This document shows positions 44,371-56,560 of a DNA stretch of 64,000 bases, piece by piece. Position numbers and translations under genes: made by a program. Origin of the DNA: Hemerocallis citrina (Eukaryota > Streptophyta > Magnoliopsida > Asparagales > Asphodelaceae); assembly GCA_017893485.1 (NCBI GenBank), contig CM030360.1, forward strand, positions 151,162,647 to 151,226,646, in the 5' to 3' direction. The notes below the pieces were generated by a model, which was not told where the DNA came from, ran no database searches, and saw only the letters and a list, made by a program, of their open reading frames with translations. Within the stretch, counting starts at the first letter, position 1, and every line of letters starts with the position of its first letter.

Positions 44371-45868
44371 TGTTAGTGTAGGTGCCCTAGAGGCAATACA
44401 ATGATATTATGTAATCAGTATTATTGACATTATGTTCTATTTGATTATATTAATAATTTATTATGCTTCGTATTTACTGCGTTATAAATGTTAGCATGAT
44501 AAATGTCCTTAGATTATTAATACGAACTATATGAACATGAGATTATATATAGTATAATAATCTTAAATGTCCCTAGTCGAGTATTATTATTATTAGGACA
44601 GTAATAATACATTGAGACTAGTATGTTGATTGATTGATGACCACCTCTCATGGGTCATTAGTATGGAGATACTAAAATCAATACATAGGTAAATGTAAGA
44701 GTACATTGTACTGGACAGACCCACTGTGAGATTCAACCATGGAATAAATAAATAAGTGTCATAAGTAATCTCACTGTGATAATGGTGTAATGGTCCTTTG
44801 ACCTGAAATCATTATATTTCTACACGAGAATTAATGTACTTTGATTCTATCAAAAGTTATCTTTAATCGGGTAATGATAAAGATAGTATTGGGTTCATTA
44901 TGAACCGTGTGAGAAATGTGAATGATCTAGATGGAATTTAACCCTCCTAATTTTAGGAGCGATATTATCGGCCTCTTGTTTGAGTGAGACTATGAAATGC
45001 ATGGCCATGCTCAAATATTGATTTGTTTGAATAGTCTACTCATCGATCAAGAAAATAAAGATTAAATTATTAAGAGGATGACACGAACCATGCCTCTAGT
45101 TTAATCTATAATATCAAGGTTAAAAGGATTATATTACACGGAGACATTAGTCACGAAAGGTTTAATTGAATCACCAATTATTATTATTACTTGGGTAGCA
45201 ATGATGTATTACTAGATGCCGCTCATTGTTTATAATTTTATTATCAGATAATAAAATTATTGCCAACGTAATAATAACATAAAGGGTCACACACTTAGAA
45301 CGTTTAAAAGGAGTTTTAATTTAAATTCGGAATTTAAATTAAATGATTATAAATTCGAAATTAGTTATTTAATTAATTGAGTTGGACTTGATTAATTAAA
45401 GTGTAATTCGAATTTAAATCTTTAAACCGAATCAGTTTGGTTTAGTAGAAGCCCAAAAAGATTACGGTTACGCCCACCTCATTCTCTCTTATAAATACAT
45501 AGAGATGTATTGGTTTAGGGTTTATCTTTTGGCAAATTCGTTTTCCACAAAAACCCTAGCCGCTCCAACTGTTGAGAGGCAAGAGAGAGAGAGAGAGATA
45601 GAGGCAAGCATCATCGGCTAGTACCGGCTCCCTTGATCGTTGGACGATCGGACGTTCGTGTGGACTGCTTTAGAGACGCGGATCTTGCTACAAGGGTTGC
45701 GTGGTGATTGTATAACAGGACCTCCATCTTTCAGCCTTCGTAAAGCTCTTAAAAGATAAAAAAATTTCGTTTCTCCATAATCAGCCATGTCTTGTGCACG
45801 GATCCTAGGGTTAGGGTTTCGGATTTTATGGTTTTATTTCCGCTGCGTTTGTGCCCCGAAATCCTACA
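44371..45868 (+). mobile_element. 3' LTR, full length (1498 bp)
   Basis: It begins TGTTAGTGTAGGTGCCCTAG and ends ATCCTACA. The GCCCTAGAGGCAATA box near its start is typical of BARE-1/Angela LTRs (from memory). A TATAAATACATAG box lies at 45490. A GA microsatellite at about 45580 differs from the left copy by one unit. Confidence 0.93.
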
Positions 45869-48800
45869 CAACATCCCTAGACAAGAGTTATCAACTCTAG
45901 TATTACACAGGGGACAAGTCTTAATAATACCTAGTCAACCCCCAGACTAAGCAATCTACGGGTTTCTGCCCGAATCTTAAAAAGGTCATAACTTCCTCGA
46001 TACAACTCCGATTGGAGAGTCCGAGCCCAATCCGGAAAGGTAAGATCCTAGACTACAACTTTCTAGTTGATCATAAACTCAAATTCCATCATCTAGATCC
46101 CCAAAATAGCCTCTCAAGCCTCAGCCTGTGTACTTCCTATACACAGGCTGCACCTTATCGGTAGCACAAAATATTACTCACTCATCAGAATGTCACAAAC
46201 CCAAGTTCTATAGAAAGGTGTGGGTGTCCTAAAAAACTCTCTAGTTGGTCATGAGTCCAAAATCCACTAATAGATCACCCTAACACACACATCTCTCACC
46301 AATGCTCCAAGTCACACTGTAGGTCTCTCTAATTCAGAGCACTCAGATCCATTCTTGGTCTCTGTCCAGTATTACAAAAATTACAATAAATCAACCATTT
46401 ACTGGAAATACCTCAAATAGGTCTTGTTGGAAAGGTCCTGATGTCTAATGCAAATCTCTAATGAAACAGTTCCTCAAATTTTGCTCTTAAGGAGTCTCAA
46501 ATGTGCAATCTCTACAGGGTATCAAAATTGGCTGAAACCAGCACAGTACATGCTAAATAAATCATCATAAATTCCATAATCATCCAAATGATACAAAATT
46601 TACAGTGATGAAACTAGAGATCATAGTAAACAACATGCAAAAGATTTCATGTCAAAACTCCAAGTATACACTGAGTTCTCTCTATTTCAATTAAGCACAG
46701 AAAGTCATCATGTTCTTCAGTTCAACTCCAGCTACTGTTTAAAGATCAATTTTTATCAAGCCTATAAATTCATCCAAACATTTTTCTGATTTTTTTATAG
46801 AGTCTAGATGCATGTAGGAATACGGGGTAAAAATTTTAGATCAAGAACATGCTCCAATAAATTAGTAAAATTCTAACAACATCAGTCATCCTGTTAACCA
46901 ACTGCTGATTCTGCCTTACGATACAGTTCTACCATTCGATTTTATTAAAATATCAAACCTACTCACAAAAATCCGAAATAAATCATGAACTATCTAAACA
47001 TATATAGGAACAATCCCTGAAAGTTTCATGTCTAATTCCATGTTTTTTGCTCTCGGAAAAATCTAGAAATTAGCATTCAGATCAAGTTCTAGTTCCAGTT
47101 TCTGATTTCATCTTTCAACTTCTTAGACATTCATCCTAGCACATCCTACCACACATGAATGCAAGAAAATCAATTAAGAGACAAGAAAAGGTTTAGAGTA
47201 ACTCCCCACCCTTGGTTGTAGTAGAGGAAATGATCTTCTCAAGCTTCCTTCCTTGAAATATCCCTTCTTGAGTCTCCTTCTTCACTTTCTCTTCTTTCTC
47301 TCCTATTTCTCTTGAAGGGGGATTCTGAAATTTCCAGAGCAAAGAGGGAGAATAGAGTAAAAAAATGAAGGAGAAGGGAGGGGGGGTTATGGCCGGATTT
47401 AAGCTAGGGGTAGGCTTAGGGTGTAGGTGGTTTTTGAGACCAAAACCATAGCTTATAGCCCATTGGTTTGTGGTTGTTGTGTTGGATGCCCAAATTAAGC
47501 CTTAATGGATTCCAACGAGTGCGAGAAGAGCGCTTTAACGAGCTTACACAATATATATCCACTGTAGTATCATACAGTGTTATATTTGTATGGGCGTCGT
47601 ACCGAAAACTAACGGTTATACTAGTATCGGTCCTCCTCATTCTCGTGCATCTTTTAGAATGCAATCCTCCCATGAACCGTCTCGTAACCCTAACCATACA
47701 CAATGATAGCAAAATTGACCCATAATACTGCAATCAGGTGCACTCATACTGACAATATACATACACACATATATTCAGGTATCGTACAATACGGGGTGTT
47801 ACAGCCACTACCGAACGAGCCTCTACTTTGTCTCCATCTAATCTGAACAGCGAACAAGCCCCGCTTGCTGTTGTTGTTGTGTTCTTGTTGTTTGCTGTTC
47901 TTCACCGCCGTGACCACCACGCTGCCATTCCGCCTCTTGCACATGTTGCCATTCCGTGCTTTGCACGTGTTGCTGTGTATGTAGTTTGCACGTGTGTCGC
48001 CGTCGGGACGCTCATCCTGTTATTCTCTTTTTATTGAAATTATTGCATGAAAGGAAAGTTTCTTATTGAACTAGTTTTATTTATTCTTATTCAAGGAATT
48101 ATGTTGATCTGCGCAAGTAGTTCCACTTGATTATCGTATATTGATTGTTTGATACCCTTCAAGAGACTATTACGGATTCATCGATGAACCCAAGTAGTAG
48201 TTCTCTTCTCGTGCCATCCCCTTGATTCAAACCCAGGCCTTGTTACATATCGTCATATGCACACCACGCATAGATTAGAAACATACATGTAAAGAATGAT
48301 GATTGAATGCTTGTTTCAATTAGATGTGATATTCATGCTATGATGTCTTGTTAAATAGTAAATTTCCACCACAATGACTAAGATTAATTCCCTGTTAATT
48401 GTTGTCATAAAGTCATATGCATGTGTGTACCGTTGTCGCTAATTAATGATTAATCGATTTGCTGGCCTGCTGGTTACTCCATGTTTTTTTGAGATATTGA
48501 CCCGGTTACTCTTGGAGTTAGATTAAACGTTGTAAATGAAAGTCAGAGTTCCTTGAATCTAGTTTCTATAATATTCGACGAATCTGGGTTCCAAGTTGTA
48601 GAAAATAAGTTATCACGTTTTTTTGTACGGCTGGGTTTTAAATTCTAGATTATTATTCATGAGCACGTCGACACATTTTCACCAATCGTACCACCATGTT
48701 AATAGAAAATTCAAACTTGAAATTTACTGAATGTCCCTAGAAACGATTGAGAGTCTTAAAATAAATTTTATGAAATTTTTAGATAGATTTCTAGATCCAT

Positions 48801-50409
48801 CTTGTATATGCTAACTTGACCCTAAACTATTGTTAGAACACTAGACCAGTAAAGACCTGAACTTTTGACCCAATAGAATTTAAAATCACTTGTAGCAATT
48901 TAAAAAAAAAATTGTAGCCTTCTGTGTTAGGAATTCAGACTATTTGACGGACTCACAATCCGACTTGTAGAATACAAAATATTCAAGTTTTGCTACTGTA
49001 CTGTCGAAATTTCAGATTTGCTATTTATAATTACATCGCCATGTTAAATTAATTGGAATAGTAGGGTAACTTAAGAAATTAGACCTAATAATTTTAAGAA
49101 TGTTAATTAACAATGTCAGGAACTTAATTATAATTTTGTGAGAATTTTAGTTAATTTTTTAGTGGAATTACACGTATAATAACGTGATGCTGAGTTGCTG
49201 TCTGAACTGTAAACTCGTGAAGACCAACTAATAGACACATTTACTGTAGTTTCAGTGTATCATGTGAATATGCATCGGAACCGGCAGAGATTCTAGTTTC
49301 TAGAACATTTGATGGAATCTGATTCGCTTCCCCGTAGCAGCAGAAAAGTCAACTTTTGTACAGCAATGTCTTGCTGTCCAGAAATTACATTGTTCATGTT
49401 GATCGTAAATTGTTTAAATCTTGCATTACATTACATATCCTCCATTGTACAATCCTTGATACATCGTTCATATCGTTCTTGACACTATTCCATTGATTGC
49501 ACATTCATGTTCATGTTAATAAATTAATAATAAGCCGGGGTATAAGGGTCGACTTAGTAGTGAACAATCAATGACTGTACTCAGATGAGGGGTCATGTTT
49601 CTTTATCTTGTTATCTTGTTATCTTATGGATAAATTTTTTATGGATCGTGGATTTTGAATTCTCTTTATTGTTATCGTGCCGAGTACATGATTTGTAAAG
49701 TTCACCACTATAGTCTAAACGTTCACTGCTTGTATGCACCGAACCTGTGGTATGAGACACAGTACTATGTGCATTAGATAAGATAATAAAATATGATAGA
49801 ACTATGATTGACACTGCATTGATCTCGATTATTTTTACCGACTTGAAATCGTGTTTTAATGTACTGTTACTTGTTAAATTGTTAACTGTAGACCTTGCCT
49901 CATTATCGATAATTTTATTCACTTGATATAGTACTTGTTCCTCGTTCATTGGTATTTACATGTCCTGCTTAATGTTCCTTGCTTATACTACTTGTTGTCC
50001 GTGACTTGCTCTAACGGACATTTTCCCCACTCTAGACTATGAGTTCGCAGGTACACAGGAAGAATTGCCCGAAGGACTTGGTGAACAGACCTTCTAGGGA
50101 TTGGAGCCGAATTGTTGGCCACAATAATTATCTTATCATTGTCATTTAAATTCCAGTACTATTGTTGTTATCACATTTTGTATTTTGGGCTTTGTTGACC
50201 CGAAGTTTGTTTCTTTCTAGTTGTTGGTTATTATTAAGACATTTCATGTAATATCTATGTTATGTGTTTTCCCTTTAGCATGAGTGGTTGAAGTTGTATT
50301 GCATATTGTTGAGTTAAATATTACAGCATATGAATGATGCAAATCATTCGCTGGGCCTTCATTACGTTCTCTTATTCCTGTATTTTGGGAAGCGGGGCAT
50401 GACACTACC

Positions 50410-51336
50410 GTCCCAGTCGACCTCTTTTAAGAAAATCCATCATTGATGCACCCATTACGAAGAACTTCAAAGCACCTCAATTTGAATCATACTATGGTGA
50501 ATCTAACCTGGCGGACCATATTGATAGTTTTATAACTCTCGCAAATTTTGGCAAAACTAAAAGTATTGTTAGACGAACACAGTTCTCGAACCAATCTAGA
50601 TCAAGATTAGCTATGATGGTCTACAATGCCACCGATGCGCTCATGTGCCGAACATTCCCCGCTATGCTGAAAGGATCAGCAAGGGAATGGTACTCCCGCC
50701 TCACTCTAGAGTCAATATTCTCCTTCGACCAGCTCGAAGACCTCTTCATATTGCACTTCGTTACTAGCTGCAATGCTGAAAAAATGAATGCTTACATGTT
50801 GAAATTTTAACAGACGGACAGAGAACTGGTGAAAGACTTTGTCAAGCGCATCACAGTCGAAGCAAGGTCTATCTCCTCCTTAGACTTAACAGTGGTGGCT
50901 GCTGCCTTCCACCACAACATTATCCACATAAAATTGAAGGCCACCCTTGCCAAGAAGCCTCCTAAAGATTACACAGACCTCCTAGAAATGAGTGACAAAT
51001 ATATCAGAGTTGACGAAGTCCTTTATCCTCAAGGCAAAAATGATTCACCTTCCGGGATCAAATAAAAGAGCGAAAGCGAATGAAGACCCAGGAAGTTTCA
51101 AAAATACGGTGTAGGTCAACACCGACCTCCTCTAGCACCACGCTTCAAAAAGTTCACTCCTCTTAATGCAAGCATATCAGTCATTCTCATGAAAGTTAAG
51201 AAGGACGGAATAATCTATCTCCCCCCAAGATGTCAACAACCAGCAAGAGAAGATACGGGAACAAGTTGTGCATATTTCACAGAGATCATGGACACACTAC
51301 TGACAACTGTCTAGCCCTCAAAGAAGAACTTGAAAA
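50410..51336 (+). pseudogene. Tat gag, central and C-terminal part
   Basis: Reading resumes after the solo LTR: APITKNFKAPQFESYYGESN, then the conserved MVYNATDALMCRTFPAMLKG and AREWYSRL blocks near 50613-50700, and the typical LVKDFVKRITVEARSI segment at about 50827. The nucleocapsid knuckle CIFHRDHGHTTDNC is at 51269-51310. Stops occur after MLKF (50808) and SGIK (51063). A hAT-like element interrupts after KEELENR at 51337; the frame (GLIRRGYLSQF) picks up at 52964. Confidence 0.87.
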
Positions 51337-51564
51337 TAGGGGTGGTATACCGTACCATACCGTACCATCATTATTCTACCGTCTACCATACCGGAGTGCT
51401 TGGTACACAAATTTCTCTATCACTACCGTGCCAAGATTTTGGTACTACCGAGTTCAGTAATAATGGAATATCGGTATGGTAATGGTAGTACCATGGTAGT
51501 ACCAGACATTAATTAGCTCAGAAATTAACATTAATATAAATGACAAAAGAATGATAAATAAGCT

Positions 51565-51637
<73 letters not shown>

Positions 51638-52955
51638 GAAGTTCCAATAATCAGACAATGTAAATTCTCAAACAAGACCCAGCTTACGGTCTGTAATTTA
51701 GTCTAACATCTGTGTTTCTTCTGTTGATGATATTAGGTATTCGAAGCTTATCAGCAATCGAGAGGTGTAGGCATGCTTTTGATTTGGAGAAAAGAGAATT
51801 GCATCTATTGCTGGAGGAAGGTATAATTCATGTTTAACTTGACTTCTATATGTAGAAACTTCATTCGATCGCTAGCCGAATGTAATTTTTTTCTTCTTTT
51901 CAGGCAAGGGATTGTAGCGAATGCAAATTCTGAAAATTGTAGAAGAATCAATACTACCACAATATGCATCACCCCTGGTCAAAGTTTCTGCTTCCAGTTT
52001 TAGACCTAAAGAACAGAGAGGACCATTTCTAAGTATTGGATATTGAGCTGGGCATCATATTCAATTCATAATTTATTGTTCTTACAGTTGAAATTTGATA
52101 AGGATTATGTTGATTCTTTGGTGCTAAAGAAGAACACATATTTGTGTAGCTTCGATTGGTATTGATGCTGAATTTAGTTTGTTTGATGGTTACAGTAATT
52201 CTTTATTATTGTACAATTTCAGAGATGTATAAGTTTCAGTATAATGTATCTTTATGTATGCATATTAGCTTCAACATTCTGTAATATGATCGATTCAATT
52301 ATTGAACGACAGCCAAACAATTAAGGCCCTGGAGTTAGTGTCAATCGAAGACTTTACACTTTGAATTATTTTTGTACACTAATAAACAATGACTTGTATA
52401 AAGTTCATTTTCTAATAAATATTTTTACTTTATTGACTTTCAGACTTATTTCCGATGTAGAACTGCTGGTGTAGAGATGTTAGGAAGGCAGTGATTTTTT
52501 GTTAAAGTTGATCTAGGGTTGAAAACTTATGTTCAGTATTCCTATTTTCTTCTTTTCCTACATGATATTAGGAAATTTAATCTGGAAGTGGCCTTTTTAA
52601 ATGTTTACGGGCCTCTTGCAAATTTTTATCTCACATAATTGTTGTGTAGCTACAACTCAATATATGTATCCATGGAACTAAGCAATATTCTATTGCTAAG
52701 TGATAAGAAAAATGGGCCTGGCCTGGACCTAGGTATGTGCCTAGGTTTTTAAATATAAAAATTAAATTAAATATATATTAAATATACTCGGTACAATACG
52801 GTATACCATCGGTATGAATATTGGGTACCAATACCATACCATATAATTTCGGTACGGTACAATACCGAAATTTCGGTATGGTATTACCAAAATTTCGGTA
52901 ATGTATATTATGGTAATGGTATGGTACGGTAATATGGTATTTTTTGACACTCCTA
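51337..52955. mobile_element. Non-autonomous hAT-like element (1.6 kb) with subterminal repeats
   Basis: The ends TAGGGGTGG and TTGACACTCCTA are a short imperfect inverted repeat of the TAGGGGTGTCAAA type seen in hAT elements. CTTGAAAA (51329-51336) and CTTAAAAG (52956-52963) are a likely 8-bp TSD with two changes. Tat gag reads on across it. Both ends are rich in GGTACCG/CGGTATGG words in both orientations (about 51343-51500 and 52795-52940), as in hAT transposase-binding regions. A TA run of about 65 bases lies at 51570-51634. No transposase frame was seen. Confidence 0.78.
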
Positions 52956-52963
52956 CTTAAAAG

Positions 52964-53037
52964 GTCTGATTCGTCGGGGCTATCTCTCTCAATTTGCATC
53001 AAGAGAAGCCTTCCGAATCACGAGACTCGAAAAACAT
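52964..53037 (+). pseudogene. Tat gag fragment between insertions
   Basis: It reads GLIRRGYLSQFASREAF and RITRLEKH, the usual stretch after the Tat nucleocapsid knuckle. It is cut by the solo LTR at 53038 and continues at 56493. Confidence 0.75.
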
Positions 53038-56000
53038 TGTAACACCCCGCAAAATTGAGTGACGACAATTTTGCCCCTCGTGTGTTACGCACATATATTT
53101 TATTCCGTTACGAGTAATATTCGTAACGTATTTTTATATAAATATCCTGCGTATTTTTTATCTCGACTATTTATACATTTTTCGTCTTCTCAAAACTCAT
53201 TTTCATCCTATTTTGAGCCAACTCAAACATTTATTTTAATTTTTGTGTTTTTACGTACATTTTAATTTTTGTGTTTTTACGTGCTTCCAATACAAGTGTC
53301 AATTACGTATATTTTCCGTTACATGAAATATCCGTAATATTGTTAATATACATGTTCTACATATTTTGTATTTTGACTGATTACGACTGTTTTTCGTTCT
53401 CTCAAATTTATTTTGTATTGATACATGCATTGCACGTAAAATTTTATACATTTTAGTTCCTAAATTTTTCTAAGTGTCATGCACAATTTTCTTCTCATTT
53501 TATTTGTCACACTTGTGTTTTTATTTTATTTAAACCCATTTTGGCTTAAATCTATTTTGAAGCCCACTAAGGATTAATTACAAATAGAGGCCCACAAATA
53601 AGTCTACATTTAAATACACATTTTAAACTCTAGTACGCTTGTCATGCAACATACACCTACATTTATTTTAATAACAATTAATAATTGAATGAGTGTGCAC
53701 ATAGGGTGCACGTGCACGTGTTGTGCACTAGATGAGGTTGGCTGACCTTTGATGAGAAGAGGGGAGAGTGGGAGTGTGGGTTGAGAGAGTGGGTAGTTAT
53801 TTGAGTAATGGGAGTCAACTCAACCACACAATACTCCTATAAATACCCCCCCCCCCCCCCCCCTAAACATGAACACACTTAGAATCCAACAAAAATTAAA
53901 AGAGAAGAAGAGAGAAAAGAGAGTTCGGTTTTGTGTAAAAGAAGATTTTCGGTTTGCTTGCTTAAGGAGGAGAAGGCTATCTTGTGGTGGAGCTTTGGAA
54001 CAATTTTCTAGGAGTTCTATTTGTAATTTGCATCAAAAAAGAGGTGAGTGTCTCTTTTACTTTCAAAATTATTGTAGAATGCATGTGTAGGTAGATTATG
54101 CTTGAAATTGACAATTGGCATGAGTTCATTAGTTACTTTTGTGATACATGTTGTGTTGTTATCTACAAATTTAGTAGTAATGAAATATGATAATTAATGC
54201 ATGCTAGTTGAAAGTTTCATCATAGAATTGCTAGGTTGTCAATTGAAATTCTATTTAGAGCATGTTGTAGTATTGTTAGGCATACATGTATATAAATTGT
54301 ATGTGTGAAAAGTTGTTAAGTTTCATGTACAAAATTGGGGTAGATTATAATTCAAAAGGAGAGATGTGAATTTTCCCTAGATTCAGAATAAATGGCTAAA
54401 AGAAATTATGTTCATGTAGTCTTGATGATAAATAAAAGTATATATTTATGAAGGTTCTCAAAAATTACTATTTACAATATTTGTGTAAAATTTCACTATA
54501 ATATAGATAAAATCAGTGGAAGATCAGTTCTACAAATCTAGGAATGTATTTTTATGAACAATTAATTTGAGAGAAAGAACAGAAATCGAAAATAGTTGAA
54601 AGGGTTAAAATGAGTTGAAATCAGAGAGTTGGGTTAAAAGAGTTTAAACCCTATATGATCAGTTGAGCACTTAGCTCCTTTGGCTAGCGCAGGCGCCAGC
54701 GCACCTGGCGCTGCCAGCTCCGCCATTTGTGATTTTTTTTGGAAATATTTGAGTTAGCATTTCTGGGTTACAAAAACAACTCAGAGAGCTTTGTCTCACA
54801 ATCCGTGGGTTGGCTCACTGGTCTGGGCGACTCTTGGGGCTACTGTTGGTCCTAGGTTTGATTCTGGTTATACACTTTTCGGGGTTTGTTTTTATTTTGT
54901 GATATTTTCAAGTTTTAACAATTGGGAAACTTCATAGAAATATTATAAAATATTATTAGAACATTTGAAATTAGTTTCACACTATTCTAAGATATATTTT
55001 GAGAATTTAAAAGTCATATTCATGTATTAGATGAGTTTTGGTTCAAGTTTAAAAAGAAAATGTACATGATTAAAGATTTTTAGAGTTGGTTAATAATAAA
55101 ATCAAACACATGATTATAAGATGAAAATAAGGAACTTCTAGAGATAAATCCTAAAGAGATTTTGTATTAAAAAGTAGTGATCTAATCTTAAAAGGGATTT
55201 TTTTAAATAAAGATTGTATTAATCAAAAGAACATTGAGGATTATTAAAGTGATTAGTTGGTTGGTTAACCAAGAAGTTGTCTACAAGAATTTGAGTTGAT
55301 AAATTGTTATTGAAAATTACTACAAGAAGTGGAATACTTCATAATCGATAAAGATAAAGAAAGTGATAAAGAAGAAATGGGAATTAATGAATGAAATGTT
55401 TAGGTTAAACTTAGATATAACCTAATTGATCTCCTTAGTGAGATGGTTGTTGGAATCTAGAGGCTAGGCGAGATCCTTAGTAACCGACAGTTTGTGAATA
55501 AAGAAAATTTGAGAAGTAGCCAGTACAGTCTAATGTTTCTCGTTTGTTGATTTAAGTCCGGTAGGGTAAGCTAGCTCTAGGTTGTGATGATTATTATTAA
55601 ACCTAAGGATATGCACTAGGGGGAAGATGTAATGAAACTTGGGAAAACTTAAGTTGGGCACCTCAGTATAGTCTGACGGTGTGGACTACAGGACTGTAGA
55701 CCCAGTTTGACGGTGGACTCCGGGACTGTGGTTGCTTGCGATGTGAGACAAGCCTTAATTAAATTCGGGACTATGATTGAATTGATGGTGGACTCCAAGA
55801 TCATGAATAGTCAGGCAGATGGGAGGCCGATCTCCAGTGTATATGCATATACCGGGGCTAGATGGGCACTTGTGGGATGTTCGTACGACGAGGATTCTGT
55901 AAGGTTTGACAGTGGACTCCGGGACTGCAATCCGTACTCGTGGGATGTCTGAACCTTGCTTTTTTTTACCGTAGTAGGTTTTGCATGGCGAGGGATCGAA

Positions 56001-56487
56001 CCCTATATTGTGGATTACATTAAAGGCTTACCCTCAGACCTATGTAGTATGGGATGCATAGAATCCGAACAGGTATGCATTAGTGTCATCGTAGTGTAAA
56101 TATCTGTATTAGGCATTAAGTCATATCATACACTGACACTACTAGGGTAGTCACTTTCCTGTTTGCATTCAACTTTTTGATTGCGAAAGTAGAAGGATCG
56201 CTGTATTAAAGCATTGCGTCAGTTGTATGCAACTGACGTGCCTACAGTTTTCTAGTGCAGGACTTGGATTAGCAAAATGCATAAAATTGAGTTGATACTG
56301 ATAATTACTTTCAGATTAAAGTTGTTAAATGCTAAAGTTGTATATTTTTGTTGTAACTTCCGCTGTATATTTTGTAACAGACAATGTGTAATGAAAAAGT
56401 TTTAAATTCCTTGTAATTTTTTACGAATTGAAGTAAATAATTCTGTTGTGCAATGAATTACATGTATTTGAAATTCGGGGCGTTACA
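53038..56487 (+). mobile_element. Solo LTR, 3.45 kb, plus orientation
   Basis: It runs from TGTAACACCCCGC to ATTCGGGGCGTTACA. AACAT (53033-53037) against CACAT (56488-56492) is the TSD with one mismatch. The right half is the reverse complement of sequence in the LTRs at 28403 and 61480 (for example 55890-56130). TATAAATA at 53838 is followed by a run of about 20 C (53845-53864), probably the promoter and start of R. A GC-rich GGCGCCAGCGCACCTGGCGC stretch is at 54690. Short frames (53869-54090, 55707-55952) have no recognisable product. Confidence 0.86.
54790..54880 (+). other. tRNA-like stretch in the LTR
   Basis: TTGGCTCACTGGTCTGGGCG followed about 40 bases later by GGTTTGATTCTGG resembles A and B boxes. 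It is the plus-strand counterpart of the tRNA-like stretches at 29937-30330 in the related LTR. Confidence 0.4.
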
Positions 56488-56492
56488 CACAT

Positions 56493-56560
56493 GGCCATTC
56501 TCCACTCCATTCACGGAGGTCCGATTGGGGGAGACTCCAACTCCTCTCGCAAAGCCTTCG
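56493..56560 (+). pseudogene. Short Tat fragment between two solo LTRs
   Basis: Sixty-eight bases of the Tat internal region between gag and protease, read as part of the gap left by the flanking insertions. Too short for a domain call. Confidence 0.5.

Larger units (their letters stand above)
38199..45868 (+). mobile_element. Young Angela-like Ty1/copia element, intact polyprotein, truncated 5' LTR, TSD CAACA
   Basis: CAACA flanks it at 38194-38198 and 45869-45873, and the host LTR reads continuously across (ACCAACA then TCCCTAG, as in the copy near 19395). Inside are a 343-bp left LTR part, the primer-binding site, a 1.8-kb leader without ORFs, one open polyprotein, a purine tract and a full 1498-bp right LTR. 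Where both LTRs can be compared they differ by one substitution, a 16-base deletion and a GA-repeat change. The insertion is therefore recent, and it is the youngest of this nest. Confidence 0.93.
37549..47803 (-). mobile_element. Solo LTR of the 17925 family, split by a copia element
   Basis: It starts TGTAGTGCCCCGGATCC and ends TACGGGGTGTTACA. ACCAC (37544-37548) against GCCAC (47804-47808) is the likely TSD with one mismatch. Its two parts, 37549-38198 and 45874-47803, align with 17925-21337, but about 0.8 kb of that copy (from about 18400 to 19300) is missing. Shared landmarks are AAAGGTGGGGAACGTCAGTA and CATAACT...GATACAACTCCGATTGGAG. No coding region. Confidence 0.85.
36592..50404 (+). 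mobile_element. Solo LTR (about 3.55 kb net) in Tat gag, TSD CTACC, carrying two nested elements
   Basis: It starts TATAACCCATGTTTCC (expected TGTAACC) and ends AAGCGGGGCATGACA. CTACC is duplicated at 36587-36591 and 50405-50409, and Tat gag continues across. The right half (48000-50404) matches 58000-60386, the solo LTR at 56561, in content and order. It is split at 37549-47803 by another solo LTR. The 36900-37548 and 47804-48030 parts form a C/T-rich leader-like block whose open frames are compositional. Confidence 0.88.

Noticed and set aside
53869..54090. 73-codon lysine/arginine-rich ORF after the TATA box
   Set aside because: Within the LTR leader, with no homologue recognised and no counterpart frame checked in the sister LTR.
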